A stretch of 64,000 nucleotides of DNA from Pseudomonas sp. LD120 (lineage in GTDB: Bacteria > Pseudomonadota > Gammaproteobacteria > Pseudomonadales > Pseudomonadaceae), in contig NZ_WVHL01000005.1 of assembly GCF_009861525.1 (NCBI RefSeq), forward strand, positions 2,728,001-2,792,000. Reading direction: 5' to 3'. Shown in pieces: positions 51,323 through 60,485 of the stretch; within the stretch, counting starts at the first letter, position 1, and each line of letters starts with the position of its first letter. A program made the translations under genes and the position numbers. Below the pieces are notes generated by a model. That model was not told the origin of the DNA, searched no databases, and was given only the letters and a program-made list of their open reading frames with translations.

Positions 51323-52042
51323 ATATCCATTGCTGCGGTCATGGCCACTTAGGGTTTCGCACTTACGGCGACTCACTTTTGTCAAACGACACAAAAGTAA
51401 GCAAAAAGTCTTGCCCCTCCATACGGCCCCTCGCTGGGGCTCGGGGTGCCCTCGCTTCGGCATTGCTCCGGGGGCTCGCCGCCACAGGCCATCCATGGCC
51501 TGATGGCGGCTAGCTCAGCATCCATGCCGAGCTGCCCCCTACGCAACGCCTGCTGGGAAGGGGCCTGAAGATCAAGATCAAAAGCCAAGGTGCGCAGGCC
51601 GGCTACAGAGTATGTGCGTTCTGTAGCCGCTGCTGAGCCTGCGAAGCTGCGAAAAGGTCCGCAGGACCTTCAGCCCTCCCAAGAGCAACGTCGCCCAGTG
51701 AAGGACAAATGAAACAAGGCCGGCCGGTAGGCCGCCGTCAGATTTTGATCTTGATCTGGTTTTTGATCTTCCTGCCCCCTTAGACACGATGGCCGAACGC
51801 AGGCATTGAGCCGTGGGTAACCCGGCAGGACGCCGGGTTAGCCGCCATCCGGCCATGGATGGCCGGTGGCGGCGGCCCACGGATCAATGCCGGAGTGAGG
51901 GCATGCCTCGCTATGCGAGGCACCGAGTGGAGGGGCAGAAGCGTTTTGCTCACCTTTTGCGCTTTTCAAAAGTGAGTCGCTGTAAGAGCGAAACCGCCAG
52001 CGGCCGTGACCGCAGCAATGGATATGCACCCCGTCCCACTCG
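51323..52042. repeat. Gene-free region containing a long imperfect inverted repeat
   Basis: About 720 bp without a credible gene. The left part (about 51323-51580, continued left of the IS256 element at 49940-49958) and the right part (about 51740-52036) are related in inverted orientation. Both contain GGTTTCGC..TTA.-GCGACTCACTTTTG, a run of GCAAAA, GCCCCTCCA, a GGCATTG..CCG block, a GGCCATCCATGGCC palindrome and GATCAAGATCAAAA. The centre has a TGTAGCCGCTGC repeat. Such composite repeats are seen in Pseudomonas intergenic DNA. Confidence 0.7.
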
Positions 52043-52051
52043 CTATAAGAG

Positions 52052-53472
52052 CCATCCCTTTCAAGGTCTTAGGTAGAATCCCCTGAAATCTCAGTCAGGG
52101 ATCCCCGAAGATGTGGACCGATGTTCTAGCTCGATTCGAGAAAAAAGCACCTGCCAGCGTCATGGCCAAGTTGGCGCTGGAGCAGGCTATTGCTCCTGAG
52201 TGGGTCGATCAGGTCTTCGAAGAACATCGGCAACGGCAGTACTCTCGTGAACTACTGTTCTCGACCATCATCAAGCTGATGTCCCTTGTTTCATTGGGTT
52301 TGAAGCCATCCCTGCACGCCGCCGCTCGGCAACTGGAAGATCTTCCTGTCAGCTTGGCAGCCCTCTACGACAAGATCAGTCGTACCGAACCTGCTCTGTT
52401 GCGCGCGCTGGTCACAGGCTGTGCGCAACGCCTGACCCCAACCATCAAAGAGCTGGGTTGCACCACGATGCTGCCGGGCTGGCAGGTTCGGGTAGTGGAC
52501 GGCAACCACTTGGCATCCACTGAGAAACGTCTGGGCGCTCTACGCCACGAGCGAGGTGCCGCTCGTCCTGGCTTTTCGGTGGTTGTCTACGACCCCGATC
52601 TCGATCAGGTCATCGACCTTCAGGCGTGTGAGGATGCCTACGCAAGCGAGCGTATTTGTGTGCTGCCTTTATTGGCTGATGCCGAGCCGGGCCAGGTGTG
52701 GCTGGCTGATCGACTCTACTGCACGCTTCCGGTCATGGAAGCTTGTGAGCAGGTCCAGACATCCTTTGTCATTCGTCAGCAAGCCAAGCACCCACGCCTG
52801 ATTCAAGAGGGTGAGTGGCAAGAGCCCGTACCTGTGGAAACAGGCACTGTGCGCGAGCAGATCATCCACGTCAGAGGCGGTTACCAATGGCGGCGCGTGG
52901 AACTGACGCTTCATTCGCCAACGGACTCGGGTGACAGCAGCTTGATGTTCTGGAGCAATCTACCTGAGAGCGTCAGTGCACAGCAGATCGCGGAACTCTA
53001 TCGCCGCCGCTGGAGTATTGAGGGCATGTTCCAGCGACTGGAAGCGATCCTGGAAAGTGAAATCGAAACCCTTGGCAGCCCAAAAGCTGCCTTGCTCGGG
53101 TTCGCTACTGCGGTATTGGCATACAACGTCCTGGCCGTACTCAAACGAAGTGTCGAACAAGCCCATCGGGACACCCAGCCTGAAGGCTGGGAAGCCTCGA
53201 CCTATCACTTGGCGGTCCAGGTCAGGAGTGGTTATGAGGGAATGCAGATTGCGCTGCCCTCGGAGTACCTTCCCGTTATCCCTGCGGAAAAACTGGCTCA
53301 GCGCTTGTTGGAATTAGCCAGAAACATCCAGCCAAAACAAGTTGCGAAAAGCCCCCGAGGCCCCAAGGTGCCCAAGCCCAAAACATGGGTGCAGGGGACG
53401 GCCGTGAATGCCCATGTTTCAACCGATCGAGTCATCAAGGCAGCCAAAACGAAAAGACCTTGAAAGGGATGG
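52052..53472. mobile_element. IS4-family insertion sequence, intact, with ~9-10-bp target duplication
   Basis: Terminal inverted repeats CCATCCCTTTCAAGGTCTT (from 52052) and its complement (ending 53472) bracket a single transposase gene. CTATAAGAG(C) is repeated on both sides (52043-52052 and 53473-53482), a 9-11-bp duplication depending on the exact end, consistent with the IS4 family. Length about 1421 bp. It inserted beside the right arm of the long inverted repeat, into a related GCTATAAGAGCGAAACC repeat. Confidence 0.9.
52111..53463 (+). CDS. IS4-family transposase
   Basis: 450 residues. VRVVDGNHLASTEKRL (first Asp), VWLADRLYCTLPVM (second Asp) and the YRRRWSIEGMFQRLEAILESEIETLGSPKAALLGFATAVLAYNVL block (YREK-like motif with the catalytic Glu) give the IS4 DDE core. 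The N-terminal EEHRQRQYSRELLFSTIIKLMSLVSLGLKPSLHAAARQL is typical of the subgroup. No frameshift was seen. Confidence 0.93.
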   Translation: MWTDVLARFEKKAPASVMAKLALEQAIAPEWVDQVFEEHRQRQYSRELLFSTIIKLMSLVSLGLKPSLHAAARQLEDLPVSLAALYDKISRTEPALLRALVTGCAQRLTPTIKELGCTTMLPGWQVRVVDGNHLASTEKRLGALRHERGAARPGFSVVVYDPDLDQVIDLQACEDAYASERICVLPLLADAEPGQVWLADRLYCTLPVMEACEQVQTSFVIRQQAKHPRLIQEGEWQEPVPVETGTVREQIIHVRGGYQWRRVELTLHSPTDSGDSSLMFWSNLPESVSAQQIAELYRRRWSIEGMFQRLEAILESEIETLGSPKAALLGFATAVLAYNVLAVLKRSVEQAHRDTQPEGWEASTYHLAVQVRSGYEGMQIALPSEYLPVIPAEKLAQRLLELARNIQPKQVAKSPRGPKVPKPKTWVQGTAVNAHVSTDRVIKAAKTKRP

Positions 53473-53563
53473 CTATAAGAGCGAAACCACCAACCGCCAC
53501 ACCCGCAACAACGAATATGTACACTTCACCCCCAGTCCCCCACCGACCCCAGGCCCCTTCTAA

Positions 53564-54466
53564 ATGCCCGCCCTGAATTTCAAGCAAATCGACGTCTTCA
53601 GCTCCACCCCGCTTAAAGGCAACCCCCTGGCCGTGGTGTTCGATGCCGACGAACTCAGCGACGAACGCATGGCTGCGTTCGCCACCTGGACCAACCTCAG
53701 CGAAACCACCTTCCTGCTCAAACCCCGCGACCCCCGGGCCGACTACCGCTTGCGGATCTTCACCACCACCCAGGAGTTGCCGTTTGCCGGTCACCCGACC
53801 CTGGGCAGTTGCCACGCCTGGCTCGAAGCCGGCGGCGTGCCCCAGGGCGAGGAGGTCATCCAGGAGTGCGAAGTGGGCCTGGTGCGCATCCGCCGTCAGG
53901 GCAATCAGCTGGCCTTTCTCGCGCCGCCGCTGCTCAAGTCCGGCCCGGTGGAGCCCGAGGTGCTGGAGCAGGTGCGCCGTGGTCTGCGCCTGGCGTCCGG
54001 GGATATCGTGCAGGCGCAGTGGGTCGACAACGGCGCCGGCTGGCTGGCGGTGATGCTCGCCGAACGCCAGCAGGTGCTGGATCTGCAACCGGACTACCCG
54101 GCGCTGATCGGTCTGGCGGTAGGGGTGATTGCGCCCTGTGACCCCGAGCGCGATGACACCGATGCACAGTTCGAAGTGCGGGCCTTTATCGCCGGTGATG
54201 GCATGCCCGAGGACCCGGCCACCGGCAGCCTCAACGCCGGCCTCGCCCAGTGGCTGCTGGGCGCCGGGCTGGCACCGGCTCGCTACCGCGTCAGCCAGGG
54301 CCTGAGCATGGGGCGGGCAGGGCGGATTGACGTGGAACAGATCGGCGATGAAATCTGGATCGGCGGCACGGCGCGAACCTGCATTGAGGGACACCTGAGG
54401 CTTCTCCAAACCAGTGAGCAAGCATGCGGGAATACACCTTCGCCCACTGATCCGAGGCATCCATGA
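53564..54466 (+). CDS. PhzF-family isomerase/epimerase
   Basis: 300 residues with the diaminopimelate-epimerase-like double fold: FKQIDVFSSTPLKGNPLAVVFDADELSDE, WTNLSETTFLLKP (catalytic Glu of PhzF), FTTTQELPFAGHPTLGSCHAWL, and MPEDPATGSLNAGLAQWLL. It is not in a phenazine cluster, so it is a generic PhzF relative of unknown substrate. It ends overlapping the next gene by 4 bp. Confidence 0.9.
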   Translation: MPALNFKQIDVFSSTPLKGNPLAVVFDADELSDERMAAFATWTNLSETTFLLKPRDPRADYRLRIFTTTQELPFAGHPTLGSCHAWLEAGGVPQGEEVIQECEVGLVRIRRQGNQLAFLAPPLLKSGPVEPEVLEQVRRGLRLASGDIVQAQWVDNGAGWLAVMLAERQQVLDLQPDYPALIGLAVGVIAPCDPERDDTDAQFEVRAFIAGDGMPEDPATGSLNAGLAQWLLGAGLAPARYRVSQGLSMGRAGRIDVEQIGDEIWIGGTARTCIEGHLRLLQTSEQACGNTPSPTDPRHP

Positions 54467-55059
54467 GCGTGCTGAGCCCTGGCGATTTTGTATGCGCCGG
54501 CACGCACAAGCCGGCACAGCTTCGGTGCGCCTGGGCCCAGGTTGTGTCCTGCAAGGGCTGGCTGCTGCGGGCCGGCCTGGTGGGTTTACTAGCCCTTGAT
54601 CCCCTGCTTTGCAGCGCAGAAACCACGGCGGTCAAACAACAGCCCGGCCCAGCAACCTTGCCTGGCAATACACCGCGCAGTGAATCCGCGGCATCAGCCA
54701 GCGTGGCGGCCACGCCAGGGGGCAAGGGCGTGGCGGTGAATGCCACGTGCAACCTGCCGCTCAAGCCATCCGCCGGCAAGGTCGTGGAAATCTATTGGAC
54801 CCAGGGCCCGGAGAATCGTCGCGTCGTGGGCCGCGAGGCTGACCATTACGTCGATCTCAATCTGATCGTTCGAACCGTGGGTTACCCGCTTGGCGAGTGC
54901 ATCGAGGCGACAATTCAAGCCGAAAAGGCTGACGATGAAATTGCCGACAGGGTCAAGAAAATCGTGCTCAGGGGAAAGGTTGACGACGGCGGCATGGCCT
55001 ACTTCAATACGCCTCTGAAGGACTACACCCTCAATTTGCAGGGCAGCGAGCCGCCGTAG
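54463..55059 (+). CDS. Secreted protein of unknown function
   Basis: 198 residues. A hydrophobic segment (LLRAGLVGLLALDPLLCSA, about residues 34-52) looks like a signal sequence preceded by an unusually long basic, Cys-containing N-region; a later start is possible. The mature part has VNATCNLPLKPSAGKVVEIYWTQGPENRRVVGREADHYVDLNLIVRTVGY and a C-terminal KDYTLNLQG, suggesting a small beta-rich domain. I do not recognise it. The ATG at 54463 overlaps the phzF-like stop, supporting this start. Confidence 0.6.
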   Translation: MSVLSPGDFVCAGTHKPAQLRCAWAQVVSCKGWLLRAGLVGLLALDPLLCSAETTAVKQQPGPATLPGNTPRSESAASASVAATPGGKGVAVNATCNLPLKPSAGKVVEIYWTQGPENRRVVGREADHYVDLNLIVRTVGYPLGECIEATIQAEKADDEIADRVKKIVLRGKVDDGGMAYFNTPLKDYTLNLQGSEPP

Positions 55060-55330
55060 TGTGCGCAACCGTGCTAGAACCAAGCGCCGCTGCAAGATTT
55101 GTCGCGCGCCGGTTTTCAATGGCGGCTGCCGCTGTTGCGTCAGATGGTCGCAGGCTGGCCGCGTCGAGGGGCCAACACCCCCTGAATCGCGGGGCCTGGC
55201 AGGTATTGTTACGGCTTCGGCAAGGCTCTCTTGAGCTGTGCGGGTTTGTACCCTGGCGGCTCTGGGCATAAGCTTTCTGCCTTTTTTCGCCATCGCTCGT
55301 GTTATCCCGCGCTCAGCCTTAGGAAAAATC

Positions 55331-56305
55331 ATGTCCAGCCAGTTCCCAGAAGCCCGTCCCCGTCGCCTGCGTCGCTCCGAACAACTGCGCAGTCTGTTCC
55401 AGGAAACCGAATTCACCCTCAACGACCTGGTGCTGCCGATTTTCGTCGAGGAGGAAATCGACGATTTCGTGCCGATCAAGAGCATGCCCGGGGTGATGCG
55501 CATTCCCGAATCCAAGCTGGCCGGGGAGATCGAGCGTTACGCCCGGGCCGGGATCAAGTCGGTGATGACTTTTGGTGTGTCTCACCACCTGGACTGCGAC
55601 GGCAGCGACACCTGGAAGGAAAACGGCCTGGTGTCGCGCATGTCGCGCATCGCCAAGGACGCGGTGCCGGAAATGATCGTGATGTCCGACACCTGCTTCT
55701 GCGAATACACCGAGCACGGCCACTGTGGCGTGATGCACGGCCATGAAGTGGACAACGACCAGACCCTGATCAACCTTGGCAAGCAAGCGGTGGCCGCGGC
55801 CCGTGCCGGCGCCGACGTGATCGCGCCGTCGGCGGCCATGGACGGTCAGGTCCAGGCCATCCGCCGGGCCCTGGATGCCGCCGGGTTCACCCAGACGCCG
55901 ATCATGGCCTATTCCACCAAGTTCGCTTCGGCGCTCTACGGCCCGTTCCGCGAGGCCGGCGGCAGCGCGCTCAAGGGCGACCGCAAGAGCTACCAGATGA
56001 ACCCGATGAACCGTCGCGAAGCGGTGCGCGAGTCCCTGCTGGACGAGCAGGAAGGCGCCGACTCGCTGATGGTCAAGCCCGCCGGGGCCTACCTGGACAT
56101 CATCCGCGACATCCGCGAGGCCTCGCGCCTGCCGGTGGCGGCGTATCAGGTCAGCGGCGAGTACGCGATGATCAAGTTCGGCGCCCAGGCCGGGGCCATC
56201 GACGAGCAGCGGGTGGTGCGTGAAACCCTGGGCTCGATCAAGCGCGCCGGCGCCGATTTGATCTTCACCTACTTCGCCATGGACCTGGCCCTGGCCGGGA
56301 TCTGA
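55331..56305 (+). CDS. hemB: Delta-aminolevulinic acid dehydratase (porphobilinogen synthase)
   Basis: 324 residues. DTCFCEYTEHGHCGVM holds the metal-binding segment, AYSTKFASALYGPFREA and SLMVKPAGAYLDIIRD carry the two active-site lysines. It condenses two 5-aminolevulinate to porphobilinogen in haem synthesis. The ATG at 55331 after AGGAAA is used. It sits alone, before a fecI-fecR-receptor set, and may be a second, iron-linked copy. Confidence 0.95.
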   Translation: MSSQFPEARPRRLRRSEQLRSLFQETEFTLNDLVLPIFVEEEIDDFVPIKSMPGVMRIPESKLAGEIERYARAGIKSVMTFGVSHHLDCDGSDTWKENGLVSRMSRIAKDAVPEMIVMSDTCFCEYTEHGHCGVMHGHEVDNDQTLINLGKQAVAAARAGADVIAPSAAMDGQVQAIRRALDAAGFTQTPIMAYSTKFASALYGPFREAGGSALKGDRKSYQMNPMNRREAVRESLLDEQEGADSLMVKPAGAYLDIIRDIREASRLPVAAYQVSGEYAMIKFGAQAGAIDEQRVVRETLGSIKRAGADLIFTYFAMDLALAGI

Positions 56306-56323
56306 CCAGGCCCCCGCCGTACC

Positions 56324-56351
56324 GCCACGAACGTCGTCCGGCGTTCGTGGC
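56324..56351 (+). terminator. Hairpin terminator after hemB
   Basis: GCCACGAACG (56324-56333) pairs with CGTTCGTGGC (56342-56351), a perfect 10-bp stem with an 8-nt loop, followed by a weak TCTT. Confidence 0.7.
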
Positions 56352-56377
56352 TCTTGCCAAGACTTCCGCCCCTACAT

Positions 56378-56396
56378 GACAATGCGATTCATTATC
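56378..56396. promoter_or_regulatory. Fur box upstream of fecI-type sigma factor
   Basis: GACAATGCGATTCATTATC matches 15 of 19 positions of the Fur consensus GATAATGATAATCATTATC, 20 bp upstream of the sigma-factor ATG. Repression by Fur under iron sufficiency is expected. Confidence 0.8.
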
Positions 56397-56416
56397 AAAT
56401 ATGAATCCTTATTGTC

Positions 56417-56938
56417 ATGCCCGCCGACGACTTATCCCTGCGCAGTGCCGTCACCGATTTGTACACCCATCACCAGGGCTGGCTGCAGGGCTGGTTGCGC
56501 CAGCGCCTGGGCAACACCTTCGATGCCGCCGATCTGGCCCAGGACACCTTCGTGCGGGTGCTCAAGGCGCGCAATGCCCTGGAGATCCGCGAGCCGCGGC
56601 CCTACTTGTCGCGCATCGCCAATGGCCTGCTGATCGACCTGTTTCGCCGCCGCTCCCTGGAGCAGGCGTACCTGGAGGCCCTGGCGCTGGTGCCCGAGGG
56701 CGAGCAGCCGTCGCCGGAGGAGCAGAACCTGATGCTCCAGGCGCTGTTGGAAGTCGACCGGCTGCTGGACGGCCTGGGGGCCAGGGTCAAGCAGGCTTTC
56801 CTGCTGTCCCAATGCGACGGCCTGACCTACGAGCAGATCGCCGAACGCCTGCAGATCTCGGTGCGCAGCGTCAACAACTACATGGCCAAGGCCATGGAGC
56901 ATTGCTGCCTGATGCAGATGCGGATGCAGCTGTCATGA
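56417..56938 (+). CDS. FecI-like ECF sigma factor
   Basis: 173 residues. Region 2: LYTHHQGWLQGWLRQRLGNTFDAADLAQDTFVRVLKARN. Region 4: LDGLGARVKQAFLLSQCDGLTYEQIAERLQISVRSVNNYMAKAMEHC. This is the iron-starvation ECF group. It overlaps fecR by 4 bp and a Fur box precedes it. It should direct transcription of the receptor gene downstream. Confidence 0.95.
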   Translation: MPADDLSLRSAVTDLYTHHQGWLQGWLRQRLGNTFDAADLAQDTFVRVLKARNALEIREPRPYLSRIANGLLIDLFRRRSLEQAYLEALALVPEGEQPSPEEQNLMLQALLEVDRLLDGLGARVKQAFLLSQCDGLTYEQIAERLQISVRSVNNYMAKAMEHCCLMQMRMQLS

Positions 56939-57906
56939 GTTTTGCCAACCTGCAACTGAGCGTGGGCGAGCGCCAGGCCATCAGCGGCGCGGCGCGCTGG
57001 TATGCGCAGCTGCGCTCCGGCACCGCCAGCGAACAGGAGCAGGCAGCCTGGCGCGAATGGCTGGCCGCCGACCCCTTGCATCGCCAGGCCTGGGAACGCA
57101 CGCAGCAACTGGGCGAGCAGATGTCGGCCCTGCCTGGTGGTCTGGCCGGTTCCACCTTGCGCGGGGCCGGGCGCTCGCGCCGTGAGCTGATGCGCAACCT
57201 GGTGGTGCTGGCCTCGGCTGGGTCCCTGGGCTGGCTGGGCTGGCGCAGCGACAGCGCCCAGCAATGGCTGGCGGACTATCGGACCCGGGTCGGCGAGCGC
57301 CGCGAAGTGCGTTTGGCGGACGGCAGCGCATTGCTGCTCAACACCGACACCTCGGTGAATGTGGCTTTCGACGGTCAGCAGCGCCGGCTGCAGTTGCTCT
57401 GGGGCGAGATGCTGGTGAGCACCGGCCTGGATGGGCGGCACAGGCCATTGCGGGTCATCACGCGCCACGGCGAGGTGCAGTCCCAGAGCGCGCGTTTTGT
57501 GTTGCGCAGCGACGAGCGTGAGGATCAGGTGGCGGTGCTGGAGCAGGGCGTGCAGGTCAGCCTGGACAACGGTATGGCGTCGCGCCGAGTCGAGGCCGGC
57601 CAGCAACTGGCGTTCAGCGCTGGAGGCTTTGCTGCGCTGCGGTCCAGCGATGCGTCGGTGGGCGCCTGGCGCCAGGGCAGCATCATCGCCCTCGACCGAC
57701 CCTTGGGGGACTTGCTGGCGGACCTGTCGCGCTACCGCCGCGGAGTGGTGCAGTGCGATCCGCAGATTGCCGGCCTGAAGATTTCCGGGGCCTTTCCCAT
57801 CGATGACACCGATCGCGCCCTGGCGGCGCTTGAGAGCGGTTTCTCGCTGCGCATCGAGCGCTACACCCGCTATTGGGTGCGGGTGTCCCAGCGCCGCGTC
57901 GGCTGA
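56935..57906 (+). CDS. FecR-like anti-sigma factor/regulator
   Basis: 323 residues. The N-terminal DUF4880 cytoplasmic domain (RQAISGAARWYAQLRSGTASEQEQAAWREWLAADPLHRQAWE) is followed by one membrane segment (NLVVLASAGSLGWLGW), the periplasmic FecR domain (TRVGERREVRLADGSALLLNTDTSVNVAF) and a C-terminal STN-like domain (IIALDRPLGDLLADLSRYRRGVVQCDPQIAGLKISGAFPIDD). It transmits the receptor signal to FecI. Confidence 0.95.
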   Translation: MSFANLQLSVGERQAISGAARWYAQLRSGTASEQEQAAWREWLAADPLHRQAWERTQQLGEQMSALPGGLAGSTLRGAGRSRRELMRNLVVLASAGSLGWLGWRSDSAQQWLADYRTRVGERREVRLADGSALLLNTDTSVNVAFDGQQRRLQLLWGEMLVSTGLDGRHRPLRVITRHGEVQSQSARFVLRSDEREDQVAVLEQGVQVSLDNGMASRRVEAGQQLAFSAGGFAALRSSDASVGAWRQGSIIALDRPLGDLLADLSRYRRGVVQCDPQIAGLKISGAFPIDDTDRALAALESGFSLRIERYTRYWVRVSQRRVG

Positions 57907-58010
57907 AACCAAGCGGTAAAAAATAATTATTCCGGTCTTTGCACTTTTGCCCATTCTGATCCGGCTTATCCCCCAGTGGATTCATTTTCAAGAGCGGGGG
58001 AAGGCAAAGC

Positions 58011-60485
58011 ATGTCTGAAGTTCACATGTCGCAGTTGGCCCAGGCCATCAAGGTCGGGCTCTGGGGCGCGCTGGCGGTGTATGGCGCCACGCTGCTGCCG
58101 TTGACCGCGGTGGCGGCCAGCGAACAGATGGCGGTGCGCCGCTTCGATATCGTGGCGGGGGATCTCACTGAGGTGCTGAGCCGTTACGCCAGTGCCGCCG
58201 GAGCGGCCATCTCCTTCGATGCGCGACAGATGGCCGACCTGCGTTCGGCGGGGCTCCAGGGAGATTACGGGGTGCGGGAAGGCTTTGCCCGGATCCTCGC
58301 CGGCAGCGGCTGGCAGGCCGAGCCGCAGAGTAACGGCAGCTATGTGCTGCGCCCCGTGCCCAAGGGCAATGGCACCCTGGAGCTGGGCACCACTCAGGTG
58401 CAGGGCCAGGAGCTGGGGGCCACCACCGAGTACTCCGGTTCCTACACCACCGGTGCCGTGACCATCGGCAAGGGCCAGCACTCGCTGAAGGAAACCCCGC
58501 AGTCGGTGACCGTGATCACCCGCAAGATGCTCGATGACCAGCACCTCAACACCATCGACCAGGTGATGGAAAAGACCCCGGGCATCACCCTCTACGACTC
58601 GCCCATGGGCGGCAAGTACTTCTACTCCCGGGGCTTTCGCATGACCGGCCAGTACCAGTACGACGGCGTGCCCCTGGACATGGGCAGCAGCTACGTGCAG
58701 GCCGACAGCTTCAGCAGCGACATGGCCTTCTATGACCGGGTGGAGATCCTGCGCGGCGCCGCCGGCATGCTCAAGGGCGCGGGCGGCACCGCCGGCTCGG
58801 TGAACTTCGTGCGCAAGCGTGGCCAGGCCACGCCCCACACCCAACTGATAATGTCCGCCGGCAGTTGGGACAACTACCGGGCCCAGGTGGACACCGGCGG
58901 GCCGTTGAACGATGCCGGCACCGTTCGCGGCCGGGCGGTGGTGACCCAGCAGACCCGGCAGTATTTCTACGACCTGGGGGAGCGCAAGGATCAGGTCTAC
59001 TACGGCGCTCTGGACTTCGACCTCAGTGACGACACCATCCTGGGCCTGGGCATGGCCTATGAAGACGTTGACTCGCGTCCGTGCTGGGGCGGCCTGCCGC
59101 GCTACAGCGACGGCAGCGACCTCAAGCTCGGCCGTTCCACCTGCCTGAACACCGCCTGGAACAACTCGCGCAGCAAGCGCGCGACCTATTTCGCCGACCT
59201 CAAGCAACAGCTCAACGATGACTGGGCGCTGAAGGTGGCCGGGGTCTACAGCCGCAATACCCAGGACATTGAGTACGCCTTCCCCAGCGGTTCGGTGCCG
59301 GTGGGTGCCAGCCGCTCCAGCACCCTGATGCTGGGCAGCACCTATGACTACGACCAGGTGGACTACGGCTTCGATGCCTATGTCGACGGCCACTTCCAGG
59401 CCTTTGGCCAGGAGCACGAACTGACCTTCGGCGCCAACGCCAGCCGTTCGATCAAGGACGATTTCTATGCTGTGGCCGGCTTGCCGCAGCGGCAGAACGT
59501 GCTGGACCCCAATCATCACCTGCCCAAGCCCGATGCCAGCTACTACGAAAGCAATTCCACCCGGGGCGGCCCCACTGATCTGCGCATCCAGCAGCAAGGG
59601 CTGTATTCCACCCTGCGCCTGAAGCTCGCCGACCCGCTGACCCTGGTCCTGGGCAGCCGGGTCAGTTGGTACAAGTCGCAGAACGATGCCGTGGCCTACT
59701 GGCGCGACACCCGCACGCCCAGCAGTGCCCGATCCAAGGAAACCGGTGAGGTCACGCCGTTCGCCGGGGTGCTGTACGACCTCAACGACAACCTCACGGC
59801 CTATGCCAGCTACTCCAGCATCTTCACCCCCCAGGGCAGCTATCGGACCCTGGACGGTTCTACGCTCAAGCCGCTGGTGGGCAAGAGCTATGAGCTGGGG
59901 ATCAAGGGCGAGTGGTTCGAGGGCCGCCTGAACAGTGCCTTCAGCCTGTTCCGCACCATCCAGCAGGACGCGCAGCAGGACGACCCGGCCTGCCCGGACA
60001 GCACCTGCTCGCTGAACTCGGGCAAGGTTCGCGCCCAGGGCTTTGAAGCCGAACTCAGCGGTGAGGTGATCGAGCGCCTGCAACTGCTGGCCGGCTATAC
60101 CTACACCCAGACCAAGACTCTGGAGGATGCCGATCGCAACAACGACGGTCTGTCGTACAACACCTATGTGCCGCGCCACCTGCTGCGGGTCTGGGGCGAC
60201 TATCAGCTGGGCGGTGCGCTGGAGCGCTTCAATGTGGGGGCTGGGGTCAATGCGCAAAGCGATAACTACCGGGTCTCGCCCATCAGCGGCAAGCCCATCA
60301 GTCAGGCCGGCTATGCGATCTGGAACGGGCGCATCGGCTATCGCATCGACGACACCTGGTCCCTGGCGCTGAACGGCAACAACCTGCTGGACAAGCGCTA
60401 CTACACCACCATCGGCACCGAAGGCTTCGGTAACTTCTACGGAGACCCGCGCAACTTCACCCTGTCGGTCAAGGCCGACTTCTGA
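58011..60485 (+). CDS. TonB-dependent siderophore receptor with STN signalling domain
   Basis: 824 residues. A signal peptide is followed by an STN domain (FDIVAGDLTEVLSRYASAAGAAISFDARQMADLRSAGLQGDYGVREGFARILAGSGW), the plug (GQHSLKETPQSVTVITRKMLDDQ ... RVEILRGAAGMLKGAGGTAGSVNFVRKR) and the 22-strand barrel ending in SVKADF. The STN domain marks it as the inducing receptor for the preceding FecI/FecR pair, probably for a hydroxamate-type siderophore (FoxA/FiuA-like; inference). Its 3' end overlaps the convergent LysR gene by 49 bp. Confidence 0.95.
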   Translation: MSEVHMSQLAQAIKVGLWGALAVYGATLLPLTAVAASEQMAVRRFDIVAGDLTEVLSRYASAAGAAISFDARQMADLRSAGLQGDYGVREGFARILAGSGWQAEPQSNGSYVLRPVPKGNGTLELGTTQVQGQELGATTEYSGSYTTGAVTIGKGQHSLKETPQSVTVITRKMLDDQHLNTIDQVMEKTPGITLYDSPMGGKYFYSRGFRMTGQYQYDGVPLDMGSSYVQADSFSSDMAFYDRVEILRGAAGMLKGAGGTAGSVNFVRKRGQATPHTQLIMSAGSWDNYRAQVDTGGPLNDAGTVRGRAVVTQQTRQYFYDLGERKDQVYYGALDFDLSDDTILGLGMAYEDVDSRPCWGGLPRYSDGSDLKLGRSTCLNTAWNNSRSKRATYFADLKQQLNDDWALKVAGVYSRNTQDIEYAFPSGSVPVGASRSSTLMLGSTYDYDQVDYGFDAYVDGHFQAFGQEHELTFGANASRSIKDDFYAVAGLPQRQNVLDPNHHLPKPDASYYESNSTRGGPTDLRIQQQGLYSTLRLKLADPLTLVLGSRVSWYKSQNDAVAYWRDTRTPSSARSKETGEVTPFAGVLYDLNDNLTAYASYSSIFTPQGSYRTLDGSTLKPLVGKSYELGIKGEWFEGRLNSAFSLFRTIQQDAQQDDPACPDSTCSLNSGKVRAQGFEAELSGEVIERLQLLAGYTYTQTKTLEDADRNNDGLSYNTYVPRHLLRVWGDYQLGGALERFNVGAGVNAQSDNYRVSPISGKPISQAGYAIWNGRIGYRIDDTWSLALNGNNLLDKRYYTTIGTEGFGNFYGDPRNFTLSVKADF

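Noticed and set aside
55059..55271. 70-codon frame after the unknown secreted protein gene
   Set aside because: Ala/Arg-rich, no ribosome binding site, no recognisable domain; the gap before hemB is treated as non-coding.
57915..57933. Fur box upstream of the siderophore receptor
   Set aside because: The AT-rich GGTAAAAAATAATTATTCC matches only about 8 of 19 consensus positions; the receptor is more likely driven by the FecI-type sigma factor.
57966..60257. 763-codon open frame on the minus strand opposite the TonB receptor
   Set aside because: Its composition is the reverse-complement shadow of the receptor (Gly/Val/Ala/His-rich, no motifs); the plus-strand receptor has full family signatures.
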